The position numbers and the translations under genes are program-made. The notes beneath the pieces are model-generated. The model saw only the letters and a list, made by a program, of their open reading frames with translations. It did no database searches and was not told where the DNA came from. A stretch of 64,000 bases of DNA from an uncultured bacterium (GTDB taxonomy: Bacteria; Bacillota; Clostridia; Lachnospirales; Lachnospiraceae), in NCBI GenBank assembly GCA_905214875.1, contig CAJMNR010000021.1:1-64000 (forward strand), given 5' to 3'. This document shows, piece by piece, positions 1 to 8,762 of this stretch (position 1 is its first letter; every line of letters begins with the position of its first letter).

Positions 1-195
1 AAATGGCGTGGTTTTTTTATACCCCTTTATAGGAAAGTAGCACTTTCCTATAAAGGAACAAAGTGTGTGTTCCACACACTCTCGCGTCTTTTGCGTTTGT
101 CAAGGAACGCACACTTTGCCCGCGCCGAACCTGGTCTTGGTAGCGACATCTTCCTTTCAGGTGAGTGCGCATCACATGCCCCGCTTTTTGGGACA
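1..195. other. Gene-free, hairpin-rich segment at window edge
   Basis: No supportable CDS. Two inverted repeats are visible: a 14-bp-arm hairpin at about 26-58 and 15-bp arms at 59-73 and 104-118 with one mismatch, the second enclosing a further small hairpin. The density of pairing suggests a structured RNA or the tail of a repeat whose rest lies off the window. I compared it by eye with SRP RNA and found no convincing match, so identity is open. Confidence 0.4.
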
Positions 196-246
196 TTTTT
201 AATTGTGAGACTAACTATTTGACATAGTTAGTCTCACAATTAAAAA
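196..246. repeat. Perfect 21-bp inverted repeat
   Basis: Arms 196-216 and 226-246 are perfect reverse complements around a 9-nt centre. The T-run is on the 5' side and the A-run on the 3' side of either strand, so it does not look like an intrinsic terminator. It lies upstream of the GntR gene and could be an operator for that or a neighbouring gene; this is inference. Confidence 0.7.
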
Positions 247-247
247 G

Positions 248-288
248 AAATGGATGAAAAAAGAGGTTCTCTTTTTCATCCATTTTTT
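248..288 (+). terminator. Intrinsic terminator upstream of the GntR gene
   Basis: A hairpin with arms around AAATGGATGAAAAA and its complement is followed by a run of six T on the + strand. It separates the structured segment at the window edge from the GntR gene and would end a transcript entering from the left. Confidence 0.7.
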
Positions 289-346
289 GTTACCAATATG
301 CTATAATAAAAGCAGATATTTGATCGTCATAATAGGGAGGAATCTT

Positions 347-748
347 ATGAATAATACGATGAACATCAAGATTAACAACAATTGCGACCTGCCAATTTCT
401 AAACAGATTGCATCTGAATTACGAAAGCAAATCGATTCCTATGAACTAAAGCCAGGTGAGGCACTGCCTAGCATCCACGCATTGGCACGCGCCTTACATA
501 TTAGTGTAAATACGACAAAGCAGGCATACCAACTGCTAGAGGACGAAAGGCTAATCTATACGCTAGATGACGAAGTGAGCTTCATCACCGATCACAGCGC
601 AGAGCTCTATCAAGCCAATGAACTGGCAATAATCAAAGAACAGTTAAAGAAAGTTGCTTCCACTGCAAAAACTTATCAGATTCCTCTTGAACAGGCACAA
701 GCAATCTTAAAAGACTATTATGAAGAAAATAAATCCTATGAATTATAA
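347..748 (+). CDS. GntR-family transcriptional regulator, YtrA-like
   Basis: A 133-residue regulator with an N-terminal winged helix-turn-helix (about residues 10-75, including KPGEALPSIHALA and an SVNTTKQAYQLLE recognition helix) and a short C-terminal tail. That is the size of the YtrA subgroup, which lacks a large effector domain. The start at 347 follows GGGAGG by 6 nt; an upstream in-frame ATG at 254 lies inside a terminator hairpin and is unlikely. A TATAAT box is at 302-307. YtrA genes usually lead an ABC-transporter operon, but here the gene is alone, convergent with purH and closed by a terminator, so its target is unknown. Confidence 0.85.
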   Translation: MNNTMNIKINNNCDLPISKQIASELRKQIDSYELKPGEALPSIHALARALHISVNTTKQAYQLLEDERLIYTLDDEVSFITDHSAELYQANELAIIKEQLKKVASTAKTYQIPLEQAQAILKDYYEENKSYEL

Positions 749-756
749 CTGCAAAC

Positions 757-797
757 AAAAAGCGCCATATCATTGGATAGATATGGCGCTTTTCTTA
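757..797. terminator. Bidirectional terminator between GntR gene and purH
   Basis: The hairpin AAAAAGCGCCATATC / GATATGGCGCTTTT has an A-run before and a T-run after, so it can terminate both converging genes. Confidence 0.85.
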
Positions 798-833
798 TGT
801 TCTATCTAAACTGGTATTTAGTTAGCTAATTGA

Positions 834-2387
834 TTAATGTCTAAAATGTCTCATTCCAGTGAATACCATTGCAATACCGTATTCATTACATTTCTTAATG
901 CTGTCTTCATCACGAATAGATCCACCTGGTTGAATGATTGCTGTAATGCCTGCTTTATGTGCTTCTTCTACGCAGTCATCAAATGGGAAGAATGCATCTG
1001 ATGCGAGTACTGCACCCTTTGTAGCATCTTCACTGATTAATTCTTTTGCATGTTCCACACATTGTTGTGTAGACCAGATACGGTTTACCTGTCCAGGTCC
1101 AATACCAATTGTCTGTTTATCTTTTGCTAATGCAATTCCATTGGATTTTACGAATTTTACAACTCTCCAAGCAAATCTCAAATCTTCCATCTCTTTTTCA
1201 GATGGTTCTCTATCTGTTACTACTTTAAGGTCTTCTTCATGTAATAATTCACTGTCGATTGTTTGAACAATTACGCCGCCGTTTACTTTCTTTAAGTCTA
1301 ATGCATTTGCATCTTGAGGTACATCAATTTCAGGAAGTTCAAGAACACGTAAGTTTTTCTTTTTGCAAAGAACTTCAAGCGCTTCTTTTTCATAACTTGG
1401 AGCAACGATTACTTCAAGGAAGATCTTAGCCATTTCTTCTGCTAATTCTTTCGTTACTTCACGGTTTACAACAACGATTCCACCGTAGATAGAAACTTTA
1501 TCTGCATTGAACGCTTTTATGTAAGCTTCAACGATATTTTCAGAACTTGCAACACCACAAGGATTGCCATGTTTACATGCAACAACCGTTGGTTCTGTAA
1601 ACTCTTTCAATAATTCAAGTGCACCGTTTGTATCATTGATATTATTGAAGGATAATTCTTTTCCGTTATATTGTTTTGCATCAGTAAGAGAACCATGTTT
1701 CTTACCAATTTCACGATAGAATGCAGCTTTTTGATGAGGATTTTCTCCATAACGCATATCCTGAATTTTTTCAAATGTCATTGTGAGTGTTTCAGGAAGT
1801 TCATGATCGTTTCTTTCCTTCTTTAAGTAATCAGCAATCATAGTATCGTAACTAGAAGTGTGCATAAATACTTTTTGCATTAAGTAGAATTTTGTATCTA
1901 AGCTAACTTCTTTGTTTTCTTTTAATTCTTTTAAGACTTTTTCATAGTCTCTAGGATCTGTTACTACAGCAACATCCTGATAGTTCTTAGCAGCACTTCG
2001 AAGCATTGTTGGTCCACCGATATCGATGTTTTCTACTGCTTCTGCTCTTGTTACGCCATCTTTTAATATCGTAGCTTTGAAAGGATAAAGGTTTACAACA
2101 ACCATATCAATTGTCTCAATATTTAAGTCTTTGAGTTGTTTCATGTGTTCTGGTTTGCTTCTCATCGCTAATAGCCCAGCATGAACGACTGGATGAAGAG
2201 TCTTTACACGACCATCTAAACATTCTGGGAATCCAGTTAAATCAGAAATCTCGATTGCAGGTACACCTTCTGCTTTTAATTTGTTATAAGTTCCGCCAGT
2301 AGAAATAATTTCAATTCCTAAGTCCACTAACTCTTTCGCAAATTCTACAATACCTGTTTTGTCTGATACGCTGATTAATGCTCTCAT
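834..2387 (-). CDS. purH: Bifunctional AICAR transformylase / IMP cyclohydrolase PurH
   Basis: Catalyses the last two steps of purine synthesis: formyl transfer from 10-formyl-THF to AICAR, then ring closure to IMP. The N-terminal MGS-like cyclohydrolase domain (about 1-145) has the STGGT and DGRVKTLHP motifs. The C-terminal transformylase domain carries KHGNPCG near residue 275, with its active-site Lys-His, and GPGQ near the end. It is full length at 517 residues. The second of two in-frame ATGs (2387) is chosen because GGAG is 8 nt from it but only 2 nt from the first (2393). A ZTP riboswitch precedes it, so expression should respond to folate/ZMP status. It is a single-gene unit here, not in a pur operon. 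Confidence 0.97.
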   Translation of the reverse strand: MRALISVSDKTGIVEFAKELVDLGIEIISTGGTYNKLKAEGVPAIEISDLTGFPECLDGRVKTLHPVVHAGLLAMRSKPEHMKQLKDLNIETIDMVVVNLYPFKATILKDGVTRAEAVENIDIGGPTMLRSAAKNYQDVAVVTDPRDYEKVLKELKENKEVSLDTKFYLMQKVFMHTSSYDTMIADYLKKERNDHELPETLTMTFEKIQDMRYGENPHQKAAFYREIGKKHGSLTDAKQYNGKELSFNNINDTNGALELLKEFTEPTVVACKHGNPCGVASSENIVEAYIKAFNADKVSIYGGIVVVNREVTKELAEEMAKIFLEVIVAPSYEKEALEVLCKKKNLRVLELPEIDVPQDANALDLKKVNGGVIVQTIDSELLHEEDLKVVTDREPSEKEMEDLRFAWRVVKFVKSNGIALAKDKQTIGIGPGQVNRIWSTQQCVEHAKELISEDATKGAVLASDAFFPFDDCVEEAHKAGITAIIQPGGSIRDEDSIKKCNEYGIAMVFTGMRHFRH

Positions 2388-2470
2388 TTCCATTTCTCCT
2401 TCTCTTTCCTAAGATACATCCAGGTCTTTTTATTTCCACATTATTTTCATTGTTTTTACAATAAATAGAA

Positions 2471-2580
2471 ATAAAAAGACCGTCTGAGTAACCATTAGGC
2501 TGCCCAGGCGGTCGGCATATATATTTTTCGTACTCCCTATGGGTTTTTCCCATGATTCCGCCAGTCATACGAATTGATAC
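2471..2580 (-). ncRNA. ZTP (pfl) riboswitch with terminator, upstream of purH
   Basis: Read on the - strand, the segment contains the ZTP/pfl aptamer hallmarks: ATGACTGGCG, an AT-TGGG-type hairpin, AGGGAGTACG, then GCCG followed by CCGCCTGGGC (about 2501-2516). The 3' conserved strand also forms the 5' arm of a terminator hairpin (2478-2513) followed by a T-run (2471-2477). Ligand binding would therefore compete with termination. Z nucleotides accumulate when 10-formyl-THF is scarce, which fits control of purH. The identification is by eye. Confidence 0.92.
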
Positions 2581-2584
2581 TTTT

Positions 2585-2613
2585 ATACTACTACATGATA
2601 TTTGGGATTGCAA
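2585..2613 (-). promoter_or_regulatory. purH promoter
   Basis: TTGCAA (2613-2608), a 17-nt spacer and TAGTAT (2590-2585) on the - strand place transcription start just before the ZTP aptamer. Confidence 0.6.
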
Positions 2614-2691
2614 GAAATTATTCTTATAAGTATCATGTTTATTTTTAATCACATATATTAGTTCAGCTTATATTATTTCCACGATTATTTA

Positions 2692-2720
2692 TTGCGGTGC
2701 TTACAATAATATACTATAAT
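2692..2720 (+). promoter_or_regulatory. Promoter for the TIGR01906-dCMP deaminase genes
   Basis: TTGCGG (2692-2697), 17 nt, then TATAAT (2715-2720). It supports a translational start downstream at 2784 rather than at 2697. Confidence 0.65.
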
Positions 2721-2783
2721 GAACAACAAGAAGCTTCACACTCTGCGTATTATTCGCTAATCCAACCTAAGGAGGAACTCTTC

Positions 2784-3434
2784 ATGAGAGTAAAAAAAGC
2801 ACTATGTAATATCGCTATTGGAATCCTATTCACCTTATTTCTTATCTCAATAGGTGTTATAGCTGTCGTAAACTGCCGAAGTATATATAGATACGATGTT
2901 AAACATCTAAATCTAGTAGAGGAAACTGGTTATAGCAAAGAAGAAATTCTAAAAAACTATGATGCCTTAATTGATTATTGTTCCCCTTTCAATCATGAGG
3001 AGTTACGTTTTCCGACATTACCATCTTCGGACAGCGCATTGTCACATTTTGAGGAAGTAAAAAATATCTTTGTTTCTTTTTATTTTATTCTTCCAATCAC
3101 GACTATCTTATTAATTATGGCAATACTTTATAAACGAAAACGAAGCGAATATATGTATTTAAGAACATCCGCTATCACTTGCATTATCCTTCCACTCATC
3201 GTTGCAGGCGGAAGTGCAATCAATTTTGATCGTACCTTCGTACTGTTTCATAAAATACTTTTCAACAACGATGACTGGATATTCGATCCACGTACCGATC
3301 CAATCATAACATTGCTTCCTGAAGAATTCTTTCTTCACTGTGCATTGTTCATTGTTGCAGTTGTTCTTTTAGGAAGTCTCTTTCTATATTTGCTATACAG
3401 AAGACAAAAAATCAATTTAGGAGGAATTAACTAA
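2784..3434 (+). CDS. TIGR01906-family (DUF1461) integral membrane protein
   Basis: A 216-residue protein with an N-terminal membrane segment (about 8-30), an extracytoplasmic stretch containing YDALIDYCSPFN, and three more hydrophobic segments, the pattern of the TIGR01906/DUF1461 family. Its biochemical role is unknown. The start follows AAGGAGGAACTCTTC with good spacing; the promoter's -10 box lies downstream of the alternative start at 2697. The dCMP deaminase gene follows after 1 nt, so the two are probably co-transcribed. Confidence 0.75.
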   Translation: MRVKKALCNIAIGILFTLFLISIGVIAVVNCRSIYRYDVKHLNLVEETGYSKEEILKNYDALIDYCSPFNHEELRFPTLPSSDSALSHFEEVKNIFVSFYFILPITTILLIMAILYKRKRSEYMYLRTSAITCIILPLIVAGGSAINFDRTFVLFHKILFNNDDWIFDPRTDPIITLLPEEFFLHCALFIVAVVLLGSLFLYLLYRRQKINLGGIN

Positions 3435-3435
3435 A

Positions 3436-3915
3436 ATGAAACGTGAGAACTATTTAAATTGGGATGAATATTTTATGGGAGTTGCACTTCTTTCTAGTAG
3501 TCGAAGCAAAGATCCAAGTACAAGCGTAGGATGCTGTATCGTAAATGAAGAAAACCGCATCTTAAGCATGGGATATAACGGCATGCCTCAAGGCTGCTCT
3601 GATGATGAATACCCTTGGGACCGTGAAGGCGATTTCCTTGATACAAAATATCCTTATGTTTGCCATGCAGAATTAAATGCAATCTTAAACTATACAGGTG
3701 TTAACTTAAAAGGGGCAAAAGTATATACTACTCTTTTCCCTTGTAACGAATGTACCAAAGCATTAATCCAAGTTGGAATTAAAGAAGTAATCTATCTACA
3801 AGATAAATATGCAGATACTGGTTCTGTCATCGCAAGTAAACGAATGATGAAAAGTGCCGGTCTTACTTACCGACAATATCAAATTGCTGACAAAGCAATT
3901 ACACTCGAATTATAG
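3436..3915 (+). CDS. comEB: dCMP deaminase family protein (ComEB-like)
   Basis: A 159-residue zinc deaminase that would convert dCMP to dUMP for dTMP synthesis. Visible motifs are the zinc and catalytic signature CHAELNAI (about 76-83) and PCNEC (about 102-106), plus the N-terminal NWDEYFMGVA and KDPSTSVG segments typical of this family. In B. subtilis the homologue is ComEB of the competence operon, but no comE genes are near, so a nucleotide role is the safer reading. The ribosome-binding GAGG overlaps the end of the membrane-protein gene, indicating translational coupling. Confidence 0.88.
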   Translation: MKRENYLNWDEYFMGVALLSSSRSKDPSTSVGCCIVNEENRILSMGYNGMPQGCSDDEYPWDREGDFLDTKYPYVCHAELNAILNYTGVNLKGAKVYTTLFPCNECTKALIQVGIKEVIYLQDKYADTGSVIASKRMMKSAGLTYRQYQIADKAITLEL

Positions 3916-3941
3916 TCATCGGTTAAGTAAGGAGCATTTGA

Positions 3942-4628
3942 ATGCCTAAAAAGAGGAATAACAAAATCCACCCTACAAAACAATTTTACTATCGTCTTGT
4001 GGCCATTGGACTTATTATTATCTGTAGCACCATCTTACTGAATGCGTTCCAAGCAAGGAGCGCCACATTATCAGTTTTTTCGAAACTTACAGGAATAACG
4101 GGCTTTTCCGAATCTGGCTCTCTTGTAAAGCCATCCATCAAAGAAGATTTGTTAACGCCAAACCAGTTTTCCCGTCCGCAGTCTAAGCTAAAAAAAGTAA
4201 ATGCGGTCGTAATCCATTATGTGGGCAATCCCGGTTCCACTGCACAAGCAAACCGCGATTATTTTGAAAGCCTTGCTGAATCAGGAGAACGTAGTGCCAG
4301 CAGCCATTTTGTCGTAGATACTGATGGCTCGATTGTCCAGTGCATTCCATTAGATGAAGTCTCCTATGCCTCTAATAATCGTAATAGTGATACGATCAGC
4401 ATAGAAGTCTGCCATCCGGATGAAAGCGGTAAGTTTACCAATGACACTTGTGATTCGCTCATTGAACTAGTCGCCTGGCTTATCGATACGTACGACTTAG
4501 ACAAAGAGGACATTATCCGTCATTATGATGTAACCGGTAAGGTCTGTCCAAAGTATTATGTAGAACACCCAGACGCGTGGGACAAGCTAAAAGATGATAT
4601 TTGGGATTACTATGAGGAACATAAATAA
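3942..4628 (+). CDS. N-acetylmuramoyl-L-alanine amidase (Amidase_2 domain), membrane-anchored
   Basis: A 228-residue protein with a basic N-terminus and one membrane segment (about 16-35), then an Amidase_2/PGRP-type domain (about 85-225). VVIHYVG, RHYDVTGKVCP and SSHFVVDTDGSIVQ supply the expected zinc-binding His/His/Cys pattern. It would cleave the amide between MurNAc and the stem peptide outside the membrane. AAGGAGC precedes the ATG. It lies 26 nt after the dCMP deaminase gene and may be the last gene of that operon. A terminator follows. Whether it acts in vegetative turnover or sporulation cannot be told. Confidence 0.85.
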   Translation: MPKKRNNKIHPTKQFYYRLVAIGLIIICSTILLNAFQARSATLSVFSKLTGITGFSESGSLVKPSIKEDLLTPNQFSRPQSKLKKVNAVVIHYVGNPGSTAQANRDYFESLAESGERSASSHFVVDTDGSIVQCIPLDEVSYASNNRNSDTISIEVCHPDESGKFTNDTCDSLIELVAWLIDTYDLDKEDIIRHYDVTGKVCPKYYVEHPDAWDKLKDDIWDYYEEHK

Positions 4629-4668
4629 AGCGAATGAAATGCTAACATTTCATTCGCTTTATTTTTTT
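4622..4668. terminator. Bidirectional terminator between the amidase gene and guaB
   Basis: The hairpin AAAGCGAATGAAATG / CATTTCATTCGCTTT with flanking A and T runs serves both converging genes. Confidence 0.85.
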
Positions 4669-6121
4669 ATTCGTCTACGCTATAGTTTGGAGCTTCTTTT
4701 GTAATATGAATGTCATGTGGATGACTTTCTTTTAAGGAAGCTGCTGTAATCTTAACAAACTTACCTTTTTCTTTAAGTTCTTCAATTGTTTGACAACCGC
4801 AGTAACCCATACCAGATTTTAAACCGCCCATTAATTGGAATACTGTGTCTTCCACTGTTCCTTTGTAAGCAACACGACCTTCAACGCCTTCTGGAACAAG
4901 TTTCTTAGCATCTGTTTGGAAGTAACGGTCTTTTGAACCATTTTCCATAGCTGCAATCGACCCCATGCCGCGGTATACTTTGTATTTTCTACCTTGGTAT
5001 AATTCAAATGTTCCTGGAGATTCATCACAACCTGCGAAAATGCTACCCATCATACAAGCATTTGCACCTGCAGCAATCGCTTTTGTCATATCTCCTGAGT
5101 ATTTGATACCGCCATCTGCGATAATAGGAATACCATATTCTTTCGCAACTGCATAAGATTCCATAATTGCTGTAACCTGAGGTACACCAATTCCAGCAAC
5201 TACACGAGTTGTACAAATAGATCCTGGTCCAATACCAACTTTAACTGCATCTACACCAGCTTCAATTAAAGCACGTGTACCTTCTCCAGTTGCAACATTA
5301 CCAGCGATTACTTGTAATTCAGGGTATTTTTCTTTTACCATCTTTACAGTATTGATAACGTTTTTAGAATGTCCATGAGCGGAATCGATAACGATTACGT
5401 CAACTTTTGCATTCACTAATGCGTCAACACGTTCTAAGATGTTATTTGTAATACCTACTGCTGCACCACAAAGTAAGCGTCCTTGTTGATCTTTTGCAGA
5501 TAATGGATATTTGATTTGTTTTTCAATATCTTTGATTGTAATTAAACCTTTAAGATTACCGTCTTTATCAACGATAGGAAGTTTCTCTTTACGAGCAGAT
5601 GCAAGGATTTTTTTCGCTTCTTCAAGCGTAATTCCTTCTTGTGCTGTAATAAGATTTTCAGAAGTCATAGACTCTTTGATTTTCTTTGTAAAATCAGTTT
5701 CGAATTTTAAATCACGATTTGTGATAATACCAACTAATTTCTTACCTTCAGTAATTGGTACACCACTGATTCTAAATTTCGCCATAAGATCATTAGCATC
5801 TGCTAATGTATGTTCTGGTGATAAATAAAATGGATCAGTAATAACGCCGTTCTCTGAACGTTTTACCTTATCAACCTCTTCAGCCTGAGCTTCAATGGAC
5901 ATATTCTTGTGGATAATACCGATTCCACCCTGTCTCGCCATTGCAATCGCCATTCTGTACTCAGTAACTGTATCCATACCTGCACTCATCATAGGGATGT
6001 TTAATTTGATTTTCTTCGTAAGATTTGTAGCCAATATTGCTTGGTTTGCGATAATCTCTGAATATGCTGGTACTAATAACACGTCGTCAAATGTAATGCC
6101 TTCGCCGATAATTGTTCCCAT
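4667..6121 (-). CDS. guaB: IMP dehydrogenase GuaB
   Basis: Oxidises IMP to XMP with NAD+, the committed step to GMP. It has 484 residues: a TIM barrel split by two CBS domains (about 95-205), the catalytic-loop GPGSICTTR with Cys at about 303, and the GMGS flap sequence near 390. The start at 6121 (MGTIIGEG) follows GTGAGG by 9 nt; the in-frame GTG at 6136 lies inside that Shine-Dalgarno. It is monocistronic with its own strong promoter, and no riboswitch is visible in the leader. Confidence 0.97.
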   Translation of the reverse strand: MGTIIGEGITFDDVLLVPAYSEIIANQAILATNLTKKIKLNIPMMSAGMDTVTEYRMAIAMARQGGIGIIHKNMSIEAQAEEVDKVKRSENGVITDPFYLSPEHTLADANDLMAKFRISGVPITEGKKLVGIITNRDLKFETDFTKKIKESMTSENLITAQEGITLEEAKKILASARKEKLPIVDKDGNLKGLITIKDIEKQIKYPLSAKDQQGRLLCGAAVGITNNILERVDALVNAKVDVIVIDSAHGHSKNVINTVKMVKEKYPELQVIAGNVATGEGTRALIEAGVDAVKVGIGPGSICTTRVVAGIGVPQVTAIMESYAVAKEYGIPIIADGGIKYSGDMTKAIAAGANACMMGSIFAGCDESPGTFELYQGRKYKVYRGMGSIAAMENGSKDRYFQTDAKKLVPEGVEGRVAYKGTVEDTVFQLMGGLKSGMGYCGCQTIEELKEKGKFVKITAASLKESHPHDIHITKEAPNYSVDE

Positions 6122-6181
6122 TTTAAATATCCTCACTTTCTCAATGTTATAATAAATTAATATGCAATTAAATATTTTTAA

Positions 6182-6210
6182 AAGTATAACTAATAATTAA
6201 CACGTTGTCA
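6182..6210 (-). promoter_or_regulatory. guaB promoter
   Basis: A consensus TTGACA (6210-6205), a 17-nt spacer and TATACT (6187-6182) on the - strand. Confidence 0.8.
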
Positions 6211-6381
6211 ATAATGAAATTTAATGAATAAACTTATATTTTCTATTATTTATAAACTTTCCTATGAATATTAATGAAACTATATGCAAGAAATTTAAAT
6301 AGTATGAATATTAATTATTTTTTTATCCTACTATTATTTTCCTAAAACACTATTTTTATTCAAAAAAATTTGAAAGTAGAC
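6211..6381. other. AT-rich spacer upstream of guaB
   Basis: Very AT-rich sequence with no reading frame and no convincing conserved RNA. With the guaB leader and the terminator at 6382-6420, it fills the gene-free stretch from 6122 to 6442. Confidence 0.6.
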
Positions 6382-6420
6382 AAAAAGAGCAATTATTATA
6401 ATTATTCATAATAATTGCTC
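6382..6420 (-). terminator. Terminator after the DUF6106-like gene
   Basis: On the - strand GAGCAATTATTAT pairs with ATAATAATTGCTC (6387-6420) and is followed by TTTTTG. Confidence 0.75.
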
Positions 6421-6442
6421 CATAATTTTTTCTATTTATTTT

Positions 6443-6940
6443 TTAGTCTACATGAACGAGTCTTCTTGATTTATTTCTCATACACTCAATCATCTTTTCA
6501 TTTGGCTCAAATAATATCTTAACCAAATCTTTGTCCTTGTGTAAAATAATAGCATAGTGCTCTCTTCCTTTGATATTGGAAGTGTAATCAATAACTTTTA
6601 AATCTTTGTTCTTCCATTCATCTAATGCATGGGAACCTTCTTTCGCAACTACTTCACAATCTTCAAAATCGATGCGCATCATTCGTTTGCGTTTCGCATT
6701 ACCAACGATTTTATCAAAATCAAGCTGTCCATCACAGAAAATATATTCATATTCATATTTTAACTTTGATGCCTTTGCAATACCATAAGTTACAATGCCG
6801 ATTGGTAAAACAAGTAAAATCAGATTAATCAGTGAGACAAATAAAGACACTGCTAATACTACGAAATATAAAACGATCTTAAGTATGTCTTTTTGACTAA
6901 AATCACACTTAACATTCGCTTCCGCGTACATTTCATTCAT
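6443..6940 (-). CDS. DUF6106-like membrane protein
   Basis: A 165-residue protein of unknown function with two adjacent membrane segments (about 22-55) near the N-terminus, followed by a soluble domain with a KLKYEYEYIFCDGQLDFDKI segment and a C-terminal ILFEPNEKM stretch. The layout resembles DUF6106 proteins common in Lachnospiraceae; I recognise the family by pattern only. TAGGAGG stands 8 nt before the ATG. It is monocistronic, between guaB and groEL, with terminators on both sides. Confidence 0.6.
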   Translation of the reverse strand: MNEMYAEANVKCDFSQKDILKIVLYFVVLAVSLFVSLINLILLVLPIGIVTYGIAKASKLKYEYEYIFCDGQLDFDKIVGNAKRKRMMRIDFEDCEVVAKEGSHALDEWKNKDLKVIDYTSNIKGREHYAIILHKDKDLVKILFEPNEKMIECMRNKSRRLVHVD

Positions 6941-7036
6941 ATGTAAATCCTCCTATTATCTTGAACTGTAAGCATCTCTTACACTATGTCTTTTAATACT
7001 CTAATTATACAAAATATGCTTACAAATAACTAGTCT

Positions 7037-7081
7037 AAAAAAAAATTCCTTTCTTACCATTTACAGGTAAGAAAGGAATTA
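7037..7081 (-). terminator. groESL terminator
   Basis: On the - strand AATTCCTTTCTTACC pairs with GGTAAGAAAGGAATT, followed by at least eight T. Confidence 0.9.
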
Positions 7082-7097
7082 ACACTTTATATTAAAA

Positions 7098-8720
7098 CTA
7101 CATCATGCCCATTCCTGGGTTTTGAGCTGGCATAGCTGGCTCATCTTTTTTAATTGTAGCAACACAACTTTCTGTTGTAAGAAGTGTAGAAGCAACACTT
7201 GTAGCATTTTGTAATGCACTTCTAGTAACTTTAGCTGGATCAAGAATTCCGGATTCTACCATATCTGTGTACTCATCTCTTAAAGCATCATAACCAAATC
7301 CTACTTGGCCTTCTCTTACTTTATTGATGATTACGGATCCTTCAAGACCTGCATTTGCTGCGATTGTCTTAAGTGGAGCTTCCAAAGCTTTTAAGATAAT
7401 GTTAGCACCAGTCTTTTCGTCTCCTTCTAATTCAGCAGCTAGTTTAGCTACTTCTTTGCTTGCATGGATGTAAGCAGAACCACCACCAGAGATGATACCT
7501 TCTTCTACAGCAGCTCTTGTTGCATTAAGAGCATCTTCCATACGTAATTTATTTTCTTGCATTTCTGTTTCAGTAGCAGCACCAACACGGATAACAGCTA
7601 CGCCACCAGCAAGTTTAGCAAGTCTTTCTTGTAATTTTTCACGATCAAATTCGGAAGTTGTTTCTTCGATTTGAGATCTGATTTGGTTGATACGGTTATT
7701 GATGTCGTTCTTATCTCCGCATCCATCAACGATAATTGTATTTTCTTTTTGTACTTTAACAGATTTAGCACGACCTAATTGATCTAATGTCATATCTTTA
7801 AGGTCAAGTCCTAATTCATCAGATACAACTGTACCACCTGTTAAGATAGCGATATCTTGAAGCATTGCTTTTCTTCTATCACCATATCCTGGAGCCTTAA
7901 CAGCTACTACGTTGAATGTACCTCTTAATTTATTGATTACTAATGTTGTTAAAGCTTCGCCTTCAACATCTTCAGCAATGATTAATAATCTAGCACCAGA
8001 TTGAACGATTTGTTCAAGAACTGGTAAGATATCTTGAATATTGGAGATTTTTTTATCAGTGATTAAGATATATGGGTCGTCAAGATTAGCTTCCATCTTA
8101 TCCATATCTGTGCACATATAAGCTGAAAGGTAACCACGATCAAATTGCATACCTTCAACTAAATCTAATTCTGTTCTCATAGTCTTAGATTCTTCAATTG
8201 TGATAACACCATCGTTTGAAACTTTTTCCATAGCATCAGAAATCATTTCACCTACAGACTCATCACCAGCAGAAATTGCAGCAACTTTTGCGATTTGATC
8301 TTTACCAGATAATTTGGAACTCATTTTTGCAATAGATTCTACTGCACATTCTGTTGCTTTCTTCATACCTTTTCTTAAGATAATTGGATTAGCACCAGCT
8401 GCTAAGTTCTTCATTCCTTCATTGATCATAGCTTGAGCTAAAACAGTTGCTGTAGTAGTACCATCACCAGCTACATCATTTGTCTTAGTTGCTACTTCTT
8501 TTACTAATTGTGCACCCATGTTTTCAAACGCATCTTCAAGTTCGATTTCTTTTGCGATTGTTACACCATCGTTTGTAATTAATGGAGCACCAAATGATTT
8601 ATCAAGAACCACGTTTCTACCTTTTGGTCCAAGTGTTACTTTTACTGTATTAGCTAATTTATTAACGCCTGCTTCTAAGCTTGTTCTAGCATCAGCACCA
8701 AATTTAATATCTTTTGCCAT
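7098..8720 (-). CDS. groEL: Chaperonin GroEL
   Basis: The 60-kDa chaperonin subunit (540 residues) that forms the double-ring ATP-driven folding chamber with GroES. Visible signatures are KFGADAR at the N-terminus, the nucleotide-binding GDGTTTATVLAQ near residue 86, the chaperonin signature AAVEEGIISGGG near 405, and the glycine/methionine-rich tail ending GMGMM. It lies 42 nt downstream of groES in the usual order, and the CIRCE element upstream of groES places both under HrcA repression. Confidence 0.98.
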   Translation of the reverse strand: MAKDIKFGADARTSLEAGVNKLANTVKVTLGPKGRNVVLDKSFGAPLITNDGVTIAKEIELEDAFENMGAQLVKEVATKTNDVAGDGTTTATVLAQAMINEGMKNLAAGANPIILRKGMKKATECAVESIAKMSSKLSGKDQIAKVAAISAGDESVGEMISDAMEKVSNDGVITIEESKTMRTELDLVEGMQFDRGYLSAYMCTDMDKMEANLDDPYILITDKKISNIQDILPVLEQIVQSGARLLIIAEDVEGEALTTLVINKLRGTFNVVAVKAPGYGDRRKAMLQDIAILTGGTVVSDELGLDLKDMTLDQLGRAKSVKVQKENTIIVDGCGDKNDINNRINQIRSQIEETTSEFDREKLQERLAKLAGGVAVIRVGAATETEMQENKLRMEDALNATRAAVEEGIISGGGSAYIHASKEVAKLAAELEGDEKTGANIILKALEAPLKTIAANAGLEGSVIINKVREGQVGFGYDALRDEYTDMVESGILDPAKVTRSALQNATSVASTLLTTESCVATIKKDEPAMPAQNPGMGMM

Positions 8721-8762
8721 AATATTTATTCCTCCATATTCTCTATATTTAATGGGTAACTA

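Noticed and set aside
120..200. SRP RNA (ffs)
   Set aside because: The reverse strand has a vague resemblance to the GGAAG-containing loop, but the conserved GGTCAGG...GAAGCAGCC domain is absent.
2311..2652. Open frame on the - strand across the purH leader, 113 codons
   Set aside because: It overlaps the ZTP riboswitch and the purH start in another frame, and its composition follows RNA structure, so it is not a gene.
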